NCBI GenBank assembly: GCA_016191225.1
Contig: JACPPC010000011.1
Span: forward strand, 124,001-188,000
Reading direction: 5' to 3'
Length of the DNA: 64,000 nucleotides
From: Gemmatimonadota bacterium
GTDB taxonomy: Bacteria > Gemmatimonadota > Gemmatimonadetes > Gemmatimonadales > Gemmatimonadaceae
Each line of letters begins with the position of its first letter. Within the stretch, counting starts at the first letter, position 1. The notes below the pieces were generated by a model. The model was not told the DNA's origin and searched no databases. It was given only the letters and a program-made list of their open reading frames with translations. Of this stretch, positions 1 to 10,208 are shown one piece after another. The translations under genes were made by a program, and so were the position numbers.

Positions 1-1
1 C

Positions 2-52
2 CTGCTCTACGAGCTCCGGCGCAACCGCGAGCAGATGGCGGCGCTCGTCTGA
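2..52 (+). CDS. C-terminal end of an unidentified protein (partial)
   Basis: Sixteen codons (ending ...REQMAALV) run from the window edge to a TGA at 50-52, in frame with nothing downstream. The response regulator gene begins 11 bases later on the same strand, so the two are probably co-transcribed. The visible tail is charged and helical in character, but it is too short to identify a family. It could be the end of a sensor kinase or of an unrelated gene. Confidence 0.45.
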   Translation: MLYELRRNREQMAALV

Positions 53-63
53 GCGAGGGCCAG

Positions 64-471
64 GTGCGGCGTGCGCACGTGCTCGTCGCCGAGGACGAGC
101 CCCACATCGGACGCCTCATCGCGATGAAGCTCGAGTCGGGCCCGTTTCGCGTCACGCGCGCCGACGATGGCGCGGCGGCCCTCGCCGCCCTCGCCGCGCA
201 CGACGACTTCGAGTTGCTGATCCTCGACCTCATGATGCCGCATGTGAGCGGGCTCGACGTGCTCGCCAGCGCCCGTGCCGGCGAGCGGTGGCGCACCCTG
301 CCCTGCATCGTCCTCACCGCGATCGGGCACGACGCCGAGCACCGCCGGGCGATGGAGCTCGGCGCCACCGAGTTCCTCACCAAGCCCTTCAGCCCCAAGC
401 GCCTGTTCGCCCGCGCCGCCGATCTCACGGGCCAGTCGGTCGCGGCGGCACCCGGCGCGGCGTCCCCGTGA
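64..471 (+). CDS. Stand-alone response regulator receiver (CheY-like)
   Basis: This 135-residue protein is a single receiver domain with no output domain. The acidic pocket is seen at E10-D11, the phospho-acceptor Asp at D55 within LDLMMP, the switch Thr at T85 and the conserved Lys at K107 in TKPF. Such proteins pass a phosphoryl group between partners or bind a target directly. The GTG start at 64 is used because the domain begins at once (RRAHVLVAEDE). Its stop overlaps the GTG of the mannose-1-phosphate guanylyltransferase gene (GTGA at 468-471), so the two are translationally coupled. A sensor kinase partner may lie just upstream of the window. Confidence 0.85.
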   Translation: MRRAHVLVAEDEPHIGRLIAMKLESGPFRVTRADDGAAALAALAAHDDFELLILDLMMPHVSGLDVLASARAGERWRTLPCIVLTAIGHDAEHRRAMELGATEFLTKPFSPKRLFARAADLTGQSVAAAPGAASP

Positions 472-1502
472 GCAGCTGGACCGTGATGCTCGCGGGCGGC
501 GTCGGCTCGCGCTTCTGGCCCCTCAGCTCCCCCGGGCGGCCCAAGCAGCTCCTCGCCCTCGTCGACGACAACTCGCTGCTCGGCAACACTCTCGGGCGCA
601 TGGCGCCGCTCGCCCCCCCCGAGCGCACGCTGATCCTCACCAATGCCTCGCTCGCCGGCGCCGTGCGCGCGCTGGCCCCCTCCGTGCCGGCCGGCAACGT
701 GATCGCCGAGCCACGGCCCGCCGGTACCGCGGCGGCGCTCGCCTGGGCCGCCCACGAGGTGGCGCGGCGCGGCGGCGGCGACGCCCTGCTCTACTGCGTG
801 CACGCCGACTGGGCGATCGGCGACGCGACCCGCTACCAGGCGACGCTGCGCGAGGCCGGCGCCGCCGCCGCCGCGCACGGCGCGCTCGTGACCGTCGGCA
901 TCGTCCCCACGCGCGCCGACCCGGGCTTCGGGTACATCCAGCCGGGAGCGCCGGTGGAGGGGACGGTGCGGCGCGTGGCGCGGTTCGCCGAGAAGCCCTC
1001 GCGCGAGGCGGCGGCCCGCATGGTCGCCGAGGGTTACCTCTGGAACTCCGGGATCTTCGCGTGGACCGCGGCGGCGTTCCTGCGCGAACTGCGCGCGCAC
1101 TGCCCGCAGGTCGCGCGCGCGCTCGACGCCCACCCGAACGACCTCGCCGCCTTCTTCGGCGCGGTCACGCCGGTGTCGGTGGACGTGGGCGTACTCGAGC
1201 GCAGTGCCAGCGTGCTGGTCGTACCCGGGGACTTCGACTGGGACGACGTGGGTACCTGGGCGGCGCTGCACCGGGTGCGTGCGCGCGATGCGGGCGGCAA
1301 CGCGGTGATCGGCCCCGTGCACCTCGTCGAGAGCCGCGACAACGTGGTGCACGCCGAGGGCAAGACCGTCGTCCTGTACGGCGTCGACGACCTGGTGGTG
1401 GTGGCCCGCGACGGGATCACGATGGTCACCACGCGCGAGCAATCGGCGGACCTGAAGAGCCTTCTCGACGCCCTCCCCGCGTCCGTGCGCGAGCGTCCCT
1501 GA
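468..1502 (+). CDS. manC: Mannose-1-phosphate guanylyltransferase
   Basis: The 344-residue protein makes GDP-mannose from GTP and mannose-1-phosphate in the cytoplasm, feeding mannosylated polysaccharide or glycolipid synthesis. The nucleotide-binding signature GGVGSRFWP is at residues 10-18, followed by PKQLL. The FAEKP motif that contacts the sugar phosphate is near residue 172, and NSGIF is near 191. The length matches the short form without the phosphomannose isomerase domain found in long type II enzymes. The GTG start at 468 overlaps the upstream TGA by four bases and puts the signature at its usual distance from the N-terminus. The neighbouring GlmU-like gene points to a nucleotide-sugar cluster. 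Confidence 0.92.
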   Translation: MSSWTVMLAGGVGSRFWPLSSPGRPKQLLALVDDNSLLGNTLGRMAPLAPPERTLILTNASLAGAVRALAPSVPAGNVIAEPRPAGTAAALAWAAHEVARRGGGDALLYCVHADWAIGDATRYQATLREAGAAAAAHGALVTVGIVPTRADPGFGYIQPGAPVEGTVRRVARFAEKPSREAAARMVAEGYLWNSGIFAWTAAAFLRELRAHCPQVARALDAHPNDLAAFFGAVTPVSVDVGVLERSASVLVVPGDFDWDDVGTWAALHRVRARDAGGNAVIGPVHLVESRDNVVHAEGKTVVLYGVDDLVVVARDGITMVTTREQSADLKSLLDALPASVRERP

Positions 1503-1512
1503 CCCGCCACCG

Positions 1513-2742
1513 ATGACCTCCTTCTTCTGCTACGACGACGCCCGCGCGCGCGGCTTCGAGCCGTTCGCGCTCACCCGGCCGGCCTGCGAATTGCGCGCCG
1601 GCGCCGAACTCCTCCGCCGCCGGTGGGAGATGACCATCGGCACCGCCTGCACCGGCTTCCTGGGCGCGCCGCACCTCGCGTCGTTCGACGAGCCGTGGGG
1701 ATGCCCCGCCGCGACCGGCGTGCTGCGCGCCGGCTCGATCGTCGTCAACAGCCGCTGCGCCGTGTCGCTCGCCGCGCGCCTCGACGAGGGCGAAGGGTGG
1801 GCCTGCGAGGGCGAGGTCGCGGCCGTGCGCCTCGCCGCCGACACGCCGGCCAGCGCCTTCGCCGACGGGCGCATCACCCTCACGTCGCTCGCCCGCATGG
1901 ACGGCGCGGTGACCCCGGTCGCGGGCCGCTGGATCGGCGACGTGTGGGAGCTGGTGGGGCTCCTGGCGGCGATGCTGGCCGAGGACATCCCGGTGCTCGC
2001 CGACGAGCTGATGGCGAGCCATGCCCCGTCGCACGTGACGGTGATCGGCAGCCACCCGGTGTGGGTCGAGGGGGGCGCCACGGTGGAGCCGATGGTCGTG
2101 CTCGACGTGAGCGCGGGCCCGATCCTGCTGCGAAAGGGGGCCACGGTGCAGTCGTTCACGCGCCTCGTCGGCCCGTCGGTGATCGGCGCCGGCAGCACCG
2201 TGGCCGGCGACCGCATTGCGTGCGTGAGCGTGGGAGAGACGTGCAAGGTGCACGGCGAGGTGAGCACCTCGATCTTCCTCGGCCACGGCAACAAGGGACA
2301 CGACGGCTTCGTCGGCCACAGCATCGTGGGCCGGTGGGTGAACCTCGGGGCCGGCACCACCACCAGCAACCTCAAGAACACCTACGGCACCGTCGCCCTC
2401 TGGACGCCCGCCGGCGTGCGCGACAGCGGGCTCCAGTTCCTCGGGACGATGTTCGGCGACCACGTGAAGACCGGCATCGGCGTGCGCCTCACCACCGGCT
2501 GCGTGCTCGGTGCCGCCGCGAACGTCTTCGATCGCATGCCCCCCAAGGCCGTCGCCCCGTTCTCGTGGGGGAGCGGGGCGCCCTACGCCGCGTTCGCGCT
2601 CGACAAGTGCCTCGAGATCGCGGGCCGCGTGATGTCGCGCCGCCACGTCGAGCTCGGCGCGCGCGGCCGGGCGCTGCTCGAGGCGGCGCACGCGCGGGCC
2701 ACGCAGGCGGCGTATGCCGCCGCGTGGGAGGCGCGCGGGTGA
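1513..2742 (+). CDS. GlmU-family putative sugar nucleotidyltransferase/acyltransferase
   Basis: This 409-residue protein starts with MTSFFCYDDARARGFEPFAL, typical of the GlmU-like 'putative sugar nucleotidyl transferase' family. That family lacks the canonical GXGTRM pyrophosphorylase motif of true GlmU. From about residue 170 to 370 the sequence turns into hexapeptide-like repeats (for example VIGAGSTVAGD, SIVGRWVNLGAGT, TTSNLKNTYG), which build a left-handed beta-helix as in acetyltransferases. It probably forms or modifies an activated sugar, but its substrate cannot be read from the sequence. It lies 10 bases after manC and 22 bases before the WalJ-like gene, so it is likely part of one operon. 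Confidence 0.8.
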   Translation: MTSFFCYDDARARGFEPFALTRPACELRAGAELLRRRWEMTIGTACTGFLGAPHLASFDEPWGCPAATGVLRAGSIVVNSRCAVSLAARLDEGEGWACEGEVAAVRLAADTPASAFADGRITLTSLARMDGAVTPVAGRWIGDVWELVGLLAAMLAEDIPVLADELMASHAPSHVTVIGSHPVWVEGGATVEPMVVLDVSAGPILLRKGATVQSFTRLVGPSVIGAGSTVAGDRIACVSVGETCKVHGEVSTSIFLGHGNKGHDGFVGHSIVGRWVNLGAGTTTSNLKNTYGTVALWTPAGVRDSGLQFLGTMFGDHVKTGIGVRLTTGCVLGAAANVFDRMPPKAVAPFSWGSGAPYAAFALDKCLEIAGRVMSRRHVELGARGRALLEAAHARATQAAYAAAWEARG

Positions 2743-2764
2743 GGCGACGCGGCGGCCGGCGCTC

Positions 2765-3565
2765 ATGAGGAGCTGGGTCCTCGCCAGCGGCAGCAAGGGC
2801 AACGCCCTCGTCCTCGAGTCGGGGGGCGAACGGCTGCTGGTCGACTGCGGACTCGGCACGCGCACCCTCGCTCGCCGGCTCGCGATCGCGGGCATCGCGC
2901 CGCAGTCGATCGGCGCGCTGCTGCTCACGCACGAGCACAACGACCACACCAGGGGCGCCGCGGCGGCCGCCGCCAAGTGGGGATGGCAGGTGCTCGCCAG
3001 CACGGGGACCCTCGCCGCGGTGCGCGACCTCCCGTCGGGGTGCCGGCTCGTGCTGCGCCACAACGCCACGCGCGCCCTCGGCGCCTTCGAGGTGACGGGC
3101 ATCCGGGTGCCGCACGACGCCGCCGAGCCGATGGGCTTCGTGGTGACGGCGCGCAGCGGCGGCGCGAGGCTCGGCATCGCGACCGACCTCGGCGAGGTGC
3201 CGGCGCCACTCCTGTCGGCGTTCGAGCGGCTCGACGTGCTGGTGCTCGAGAGCAACCACGACGAGGGGATGCTGCGCGCCGGGCCCTATCCGCCGTACCT
3301 CAAGCAGCGCATCCTCGCGCGCACCGGGCACCTTTCCAACGCCGCCTGCGCGACCGCCCTCGGCTCGCTCGTCCACGCCAGGCTGCGGCATGTCGTGCTC
3401 GCGCACCTGAGCGAGGTGAACAACGAGCCCGGCCTCGCCCGCCGCAGCGCCACGGCGGCGCTCCGGCGTGCGGGATGGCGCGGCGTGCTGCACGTCGCGG
3501 CGCAGGACGCGCCGACCGGCCCCTGCGGCGCACCGGCCGCGCAGCTCCGCCTCGGGCTCGCGTAG
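2765..3565 (+). CDS. MBL-fold metallo-hydrolase, WalJ/YycJ type
   Basis: The protein has 266 residues and opens directly with WVLASGSKGNALVLES, the standard start of the YycJ/WalJ branch of the metallo-beta-lactamase fold. The metal-binding HxHxDH motif is H56-E-H-N-D-H61, and later ligands are in TDLGEV and ESNHD. Family members are thought to be exonucleases acting in DNA repair or cell-wall homeostasis; activity here is inferred. The ATG at 2765 was chosen because the family motif follows within four residues. It ends the (+) cluster and faces the DUF2269 gene tail to tail with 16 bases between them. Confidence 0.85.
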   Translation: MRSWVLASGSKGNALVLESGGERLLVDCGLGTRTLARRLAIAGIAPQSIGALLLTHEHNDHTRGAAAAAAKWGWQVLASTGTLAAVRDLPSGCRLVLRHNATRALGAFEVTGIRVPHDAAEPMGFVVTARSGGARLGIATDLGEVPAPLLSAFERLDVLVLESNHDEGMLRAGPYPPYLKQRILARTGHLSNAACATALGSLVHARLRHVVLAHLSEVNNEPGLARRSATAALRRAGWRGVLHVAAQDAPTGPCGAPAAQLRLGLA

Positions 3566-3581
3566 CCCCTCGTCGCGCGCG

Positions 3582-4037
3582 TCAGTCCTTCCGCACCATG
3601 CACCAGATCGCGTAGTACAGCACCGCCGTCGACGTCCACCCCACCAGGTTCCAGCGCCGGAACAGCCGCCGCACCTCGGCCGGGTCGGTCGCGCGCTCGA
3701 GCCGCCACTGGTCGGGGAGCAGCACGACGAGCCAGGCCAGCGTCGAGACCGCGAGCGCGGCGATCCCCCGCACCAGCCACGGTGACCCGAGGATCGGCAG
3801 GGCGAGGTGCCGGGCCAGCAGCACGCCGCTGATCGTCAATCCGGCCCCGCCAGCCAGCGTGAACAGCAGGTCGGTCCAGAGAATCGCCCGGGCAACCGGC
3901 CGGAACGAGGCGCCGGTGGTGCGCCAGTGGCGGTACATGAGGAATGCCCAGGCCCCGGTCACCGTGACGTTGCCGACCATCAGCACCGCCGACGCCACGT
4001 GGATCGCCTTGAGCACCAGGTAGGTGTTCACGCGCAC
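3582..4037 (-). CDS. DUF2269-like integral membrane protein
   Basis: The protein is 151 residues with about four hydrophobic segments (approximately residues 8-30, 50-73, 83-106 and 127-147). The first helix carries KAIHVASAVLMVGN, typical of DUF2269 membrane proteins. No catalytic residues are evident, although the helix-borne His could suggest a haem or metal site; this is speculation. Its function is unknown. The start codon is ATG. It lies 27 bases downstream of the desaturase gene on the same strand and probably shares its transcript. Confidence 0.75.
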   Translation of the reverse strand: MRVNTYLVLKAIHVASAVLMVGNVTVTGAWAFLMYRHWRTTGASFRPVARAILWTDLLFTLAGGAGLTISGVLLARHLALPILGSPWLVRGIAALAVSTLAWLVVLLPDQWRLERATDPAEVRRLFRRWNLVGWTSTAVLYYAIWCMVRKD

Positions 4038-4064
4038 CGCCCGGAGCGGCCGCGCCCGCAGGCG

Positions 4065-5621
4065 TCAGCGAGCCGGGCGCTCGTCACGGATCCGTTGCGT
4101 CACGAGGTCGGCGGACATGAGTACCATCGGCAGGCCGCAGCCGGGGTGCGTGCTCTGCCCCACGAAGTAGAGGTTGCGGTAGCGGTCGTGCCGGTTGTGC
4201 GGGCGAAAGTACCCGACCTGCCGCAGGTTGTGCGACAGGCCGAAGGCCTCGCCGCGCAGGTTGCCGTAGCGCGCGGTGAAGTCGTCGGGCGTCACCCGCC
4301 TCCGGGTGACGATGTGCTCGCGCAGCCCCGGCAGGCCGAGCCCCTCGAGCCGCTCGAGCGTGCGGGCCTCCACCTTCGGCCCCTCCACCGCCCAGTCGAT
4401 GGGTCGCGCCGGATCCTGGCTCGGTGCGAGCACCAGGACGAAGATGTTCTCGCATCCGGGGGGCGCCTGGCTCGGGTCCGTGCGCGTCGAGGCCACCACG
4501 TAGAGGGGTGGCGCGTCGGGCATCGTGCGGTCGTGGAAGAGCTGGCGGCAGGTGGCCTCGAGGTCCGCGCTGACGGCAAGGTTGTGGTGCAGCAGGCCGG
4601 GATAGGTGCGGTTGACGCCGAGGTACAGCAGCACCACCGAGCAGCTGTACGCCCAGCGGTCGGTGCGCGGGTGCGGCTCGCCGAGCAGCGCGGCGTGCAC
4701 ATACGGCAGGTCGGCGTTGGCCACGATCACGTCGGCGGTGAGGTGGCGGCCGCCCTCGAGCTCGACGTGCGCCACGCGATCGCCGGCGGTGACGAGGCGC
4801 GTCACCGTCGCCCCGTACGTGAAGGCCACGCCAAGCTCGGTGCCGAGCCGCTCGAGGGCGCGGGCCAGCTGGTGCATGCCGCCCATCGGGTAGTGCACGC
4901 CGCCGGCGATCTCGGTGTACGACAGCAGGCCGTACACCGCGAGCGACTCGTACGGCGAGAGCCCGAGGTAGAGCGACTGGAAGGTGAGGGCCTGCTGCAG
5001 CCGCCGGTCCGCGAAGTACCGCCGCACGAGCCGCTGCAGGTCGCCCAGCGCCGCGGGGCCGTACTTCATCCCCAGGCTCCCCATCTCCAGCATCGACGAC
5101 GGCCGGTGCATGTTGCGGCCGATGAACGCCATGCCGCGGCGGTAGAGCTCGCCCGTGTGCGCCAGGTACGCCAGGGCCCGCGGCCCGCACCCCGGCTCGA
5201 TCGCCTCGAGGTTCGCGAGCAGCTGGTCGAGCCGCGTCGTCATCTCGAGCGTGGTGCCGTCGTCGAAGGTCAGGCGATAGTTGGGATCGCACGGCACCAG
5301 CGTGAGGTAGTCCTCGAGCCGGCGCCCCACGTCGCGAAAGAGCTGCTGCCAGCACGCGGTCATCATCACCATCGAGGGGCCCGTGTCGAAGGTGAACCCC
5401 TCCGATTGCCAGACCCCGGCGCGACCGCCGGGCACCTCGTGGCGCTCGAGCACGGTGACGCGGTAGCCGGCGTGCGCGAGCCGGACGGCGGTGGCGAGTC
5501 CGCCGAGGCCGGCGCCCACGACGATGGCGCGCGTGCCGGCGCCCGCGCCCGGTTCGGCGTCGGCGCCGTGCACATTCCCCCCCGTGGCGCCGGCGGCGAC
5601 TCCCGGAATGAGCGAGGTCAT
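4065..5621 (-). CDS. crtI: CrtI-type FAD-dependent phytoene desaturase
   Basis: This 518-residue flavoprotein belongs to the bacterial phytoene desaturase/carotenoid oxidoreductase family. The dinucleotide-binding motif IVVGAGLGG is at residues 33-41, followed by the GGRAGVW and FDTGPSMVMM stretches that shape the FAD and substrate sites. The C-terminal family signature GQSTHPGCGLPMVLMSA is close to the end. The first 30 or so residues are a Gly/Ala-rich extension before the Rossmann fold, so a start further in cannot be excluded. No crtB, crtE or other carotenoid gene is nearby, so the exact step (desaturase, isomerase-like or ketolase-like) is open. It is divergent from the SulP gene across 86 bases. 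Confidence 0.85.
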   Translation of the reverse strand: MTSLIPGVAAGATGGNVHGADAEPGAGAGTRAIVVGAGLGGLATAVRLAHAGYRVTVLERHEVPGGRAGVWQSEGFTFDTGPSMVMMTACWQQLFRDVGRRLEDYLTLVPCDPNYRLTFDDGTTLEMTTRLDQLLANLEAIEPGCGPRALAYLAHTGELYRRGMAFIGRNMHRPSSMLEMGSLGMKYGPAALGDLQRLVRRYFADRRLQQALTFQSLYLGLSPYESLAVYGLLSYTEIAGGVHYPMGGMHQLARALERLGTELGVAFTYGATVTRLVTAGDRVAHVELEGGRHLTADVIVANADLPYVHAALLGEPHPRTDRWAYSCSVVLLYLGVNRTYPGLLHHNLAVSADLEATCRQLFHDRTMPDAPPLYVVASTRTDPSQAPPGCENIFVLVLAPSQDPARPIDWAVEGPKVEARTLERLEGLGLPGLREHIVTRRRVTPDDFTARYGNLRGEAFGLSHNLRQVGYFRPHNRHDRYRNLYFVGQSTHPGCGLPMVLMSADLVTQRIRDERPAR

Positions 5622-5707
5622 GAACCGAATCTACGCCGCCGGGCCGTGCCCCGGTTCCCGGCGGCCCCGTGGAACGCAGGGGGGCCCTCGAACGTAAAAC
5701 CACGACC

Positions 5708-7300
5708 ATGACCACACGCACCGATCCCTCGATCCGCCACACCGAATCGCTCGCGATCCCGGTCGACCACCTCGACCAGCCTGCCTGGCGGCAGGACATC
5801 CCCGCCTCGATCGTCGTCGCGCTCGTGGCGCTCCCGCTCTGCCTCGGCGTTGCCCTCGCGTCGGGAGCCCCGGCGTCGGCCGGCATCATCGCCGGGATCG
5901 TTGGCGGGCTCGTGGTGGGCGTGCTCTCCGGCAGCGAGCTGATGGTGAGCGGCCCCGCCGCCGGCCTCACCGCGATCGTGCTCGCGGCGATCACGCAGCT
6001 GGGCGGGCTCCCCGCCTTCCTCGCCGCCGTCGTCATCGCCGGCGCCATGCAGGTCGTGCTCGGCGCGCTGCGGGCCGGCGTCATCGCCTACTACATCCCC
6101 ACCCCCGTGGTGAAGGGGATGCTGGCCGCGATCGGCGTGATCCTCGTCCTCAAGCAGCTGCCGCACGCGGTGGGCTACGACGCGGACTGGGTGGGCGACG
6201 AGTCGTTCCGGCAGGCCGACCGCGAGACCACCTTCTCGGCGATGGCCCGCGCCCTCGAGGCCGTCGAGCCGCTGGCGATCGTGGTGAGCGTGGTCGGGCT
6301 CGTGGTGCTGGCGTCGTGGAACCGGCTGCCATGGCAGCAGCTGCGCCAGTTCCCCGCCCCGCTCGTGGTGGCGGTGCTCGGCGTGGCCGCCAACGCCCTC
6401 GCCGCCGTCGCGTCGCCGGCGTGGGTGCTGCAATCGCGGCACCTCGTCGCCCTCCCCGTGGAGGGCGGCTGGTCGGCCCTGCTCACCTGGCCCGACTGGA
6501 GCGCCTTCGCCCGGGCCGACGTCTGGACCGTGGCCATCACCCTCGCCCTCGTCGCCTCGATCGAGACGCTCCTGTCGCTCGAGGCCACCGACCGCATGGA
6601 CCCGCTCAAGCGCCGCTCGCCCGCCAGCCGCGAACTGGTCGCGCAGGGAGCGGGTAACCTGCTGTCGGGACTCATCGGCGGGCTCCCCATCACCGGCGTG
6701 ATCGTGCGCAGCGCGGCGAACGTGACGGCCGGCGCCAGGACGCGGCGGTCGGCGATCATGCACGGCGCCTGGCTGCTGGGCGCCGTGGCGCTCGTGCCGG
6801 GGCTGCTCAACCGCATTCCCCTTGCCGCGCTCGCGGCGATCCTGCTCCACACCGGCCTCAAGCTCGCCGCGCCGGGCGTGGCACGGAACCTCTGGCGGCA
6901 GGGAACCTACCAGTTCGCTCCCTTCGCCGTCACCCTGCTCGCCATCCTGTTCACCGACCTGCTGCGCGGCGTGGTGATCGGGCTCGGCGTGGGAGCCTTC
7001 TTCGTCCTCCTCGACCACTTGCGCGCGCCGGCGTGGGAAGAGGTGTCGGCCGCGGGGGCGGTGCTGCGCCGGTACCGGCTCAACACGCACGTTACCTTCC
7101 TCAACAAGGCTTCGCTCGCGCGCGAGCTCGACGCGGTGCCACGGCGTGCCCGCATCGAGATCGACGCCCGGGGCACCGAGCGGATCGACCGCGACGCCCT
7201 CGAGGTGCTGCACGACTTCGCGGCCACGGCGCAGTCGCGCGAGATCGACTACCGGCTGGTCGGCGTCCCCGAGCGCGGCGCGAGCGCCGGCGGCCACTAG
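5708..7300 (+). CDS. SulP-family anion transporter, probable bicarbonate importer
   Basis: This 530-residue inner-membrane protein shows the SulP pattern. After a short polar N-terminus come WRQDIPASIVVALVALPLCL and ASGAPASAGIIAGI (helix 1 to helix 3 signature), then ten or more hydrophobic segments. From about residue 450 a soluble tail resembles a reduced STAS domain. The ATG at 5708 is 38 bases inside the longest open frame but gives the usual N-terminus. The next gene on the same strand, 42 bases on, is a beta-carbonic anhydrase. SulP-carbonic anhydrase pairs or fusions are known from bicarbonate uptake, so HCO3- is the best-supported cargo; sulfate remains possible. Confidence 0.88.
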   Translation: MTTRTDPSIRHTESLAIPVDHLDQPAWRQDIPASIVVALVALPLCLGVALASGAPASAGIIAGIVGGLVVGVLSGSELMVSGPAAGLTAIVLAAITQLGGLPAFLAAVVIAGAMQVVLGALRAGVIAYYIPTPVVKGMLAAIGVILVLKQLPHAVGYDADWVGDESFRQADRETTFSAMARALEAVEPLAIVVSVVGLVVLASWNRLPWQQLRQFPAPLVVAVLGVAANALAAVASPAWVLQSRHLVALPVEGGWSALLTWPDWSAFARADVWTVAITLALVASIETLLSLEATDRMDPLKRRSPASRELVAQGAGNLLSGLIGGLPITGVIVRSAANVTAGARTRRSAIMHGAWLLGAVALVPGLLNRIPLAALAAILLHTGLKLAAPGVARNLWRQGTYQFAPFAVTLLAILFTDLLRGVVIGLGVGAFFVLLDHLRAPAWEEVSAAGAVLRRYRLNTHVTFLNKASLARELDAVPRRARIEIDARGTERIDRDALEVLHDFAATAQSREIDYRLVGVPERGASAGGH

Positions 7301-7342
7301 CGCGACCGCCGGCTTTCTCCTCCCTTCCCCCCACCGACCCTC

Positions 7343-7972
7343 ATGGAACGCTACCGCAAGCTGTTCGACAACAACGCCGCCTGGGCCAAGTCGGTGCTGG
7401 CGCAGGATCCGACGTTCTTCAGCACCAGCCAGCTCGGCCAGGAACCGCACTTCCTCTGGATCGGGTGCGCCGACAGCCGCGTGCCGGCGGAGTCGCTCAC
7501 GGGCTCCGTGCCGGGCGACATCTTCGTCCATCGCAACATCGGCAACCAGGTGTGGGAGACGGACCTCAACCTGCTGTCGGTGCTCCACTACGCCGTGCAC
7601 GTGCTGGACGTGAAGCACATCGTGGTCTGCGGTCACACCAACTGCGGGGCGATCAAGGCCGCCTATGGCCAGCACTCCTTCGGGATCGTCGACCACTGGC
7701 TGAGCGACATCCGTAACGTGATCCGCTGGCACCACGCCGAGCTCGAGGCGATCCCCGACGAGCGCGCGCGCCTCGACCGGCTCACCGAGCTGAACGTCCT
7801 CCAGCAGGTGGGCGTCCTGTCGCGCACGCCGACGATCCTGGACTCATGGTCGCGCGGCCGCCGGCCGCTGCTGTACGGCATCGTGTACGACGTGGCGACC
7901 GGCCTGCTGCGGTCGGTCGTCGAGGCGGTCGACGGCACCGAGAAGGCGGTGCAGCTGCTGCCGAGGAACTGA
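7343..7972 (+). CDS. can: Beta-class carbonic anhydrase
   Basis: The 209-residue cytoplasmic enzyme interconverts CO2 and bicarbonate. The zinc ligands and catalytic dyad are all present: C42, D44 and R46 in CADSRVP, then H98 and C101 in HTNCG. The length is that of the bacterial Can type. It follows the SulP transporter at 42 bases and is therefore likely to work on imported or exported bicarbonate. A strong hairpin that could act as a two-way terminator follows at 7993-8028. Confidence 0.95.
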   Translation: MERYRKLFDNNAAWAKSVLAQDPTFFSTSQLGQEPHFLWIGCADSRVPAESLTGSVPGDIFVHRNIGNQVWETDLNLLSVLHYAVHVLDVKHIVVCGHTNCGAIKAAYGQHSFGIVDHWLSDIRNVIRWHHAELEAIPDERARLDRLTELNVLQQVGVLSRTPTILDSWSRGRRPLLYGIVYDVATGLLRSVVEAVDGTEKAVQLLPRN

Positions 7973-7992
7973 GCGGGCGGACGCCGGAAGCG

Positions 7993-8028
7993 AAGGCGGG
8001 CGGGACCCGTGAGGATCCCGCCCGCCTT
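7993..8028. terminator. Bidirectional terminator-like hairpin between can and groEL
   Basis: A perfect 13-base-pair stem (7993-8005 with 8016-8028) encloses a 10-base loop. It begins 20 bases after the can stop and lies 19 bases beyond the groEL stop on the opposite strand, so it can serve both convergent genes. The downstream T-tract is poor on both strands, as is common in GC-rich genomes. Confidence 0.8.
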
Positions 8029-8047
8029 CCCTTGCACCAGTGCGGGA

Positions 8048-10036
<1,989 letters not shown>

Positions 10037-10076
10037 CTATGGGTTCGCGGAACACAATCAATGAAGGAGCTACTTG

Positions 10077-10103
10077 TTGGCACTCGTGCTGGCTGAGTGC
10101 TAA
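10077..10103 (-). promoter_or_regulatory. CIRCE operator (HrcA binding site)
   Basis: The sequence is TTGGCACTC, nine spacer bases, then GAGTGCTAA. It differs at one position from the consensus TTAGCACTC-N9-GAGTGCTAA. It lies just downstream of the -10 hexamer of the groES promoter and 57 bases before the groES start, as expected for repression by HrcA with release upon heat shock. HrcA itself is not in this window. Confidence 0.95.
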
Positions 10104-10111
10104 CAGGCTGG

Positions 10112-10140
10112 ATGATAGCGGCTCACGCCAGGAAGGTCAA
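10112..10140 (-). promoter_or_regulatory. Housekeeping sigma-type promoter of groES-groEL
   Basis: On the minus strand TTGACC (-35, 10135-10140) and TATCAT (-10, 10112-10117) are separated by 17 bases. The predicted transcript would start at about 10105, at the edge of the CIRCE element, so HrcA binding would block initiation. This is one of the two best promoter matches in the window. Confidence 0.85.
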
Positions 10141-10208
10141 GCCGATACGCGGTCAAGATGTGTCGCTGCAACACGTTGTGTGGAAACAACTTATGCAGCA
10201 GCCCGCCG

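Noticed and set aside
2489..3493. Minus-strand frames antisense to the WalJ-like gene
   Set aside because: They overlap a gene with a clear HxHxDH motif and show no protein family features.
4065..5621. Evidence for a photosynthesis or carotenoid cluster
   Set aside because: Only a single CrtI-type gene is present; no other carotenoid or bacteriochlorophyll gene lies within the window.
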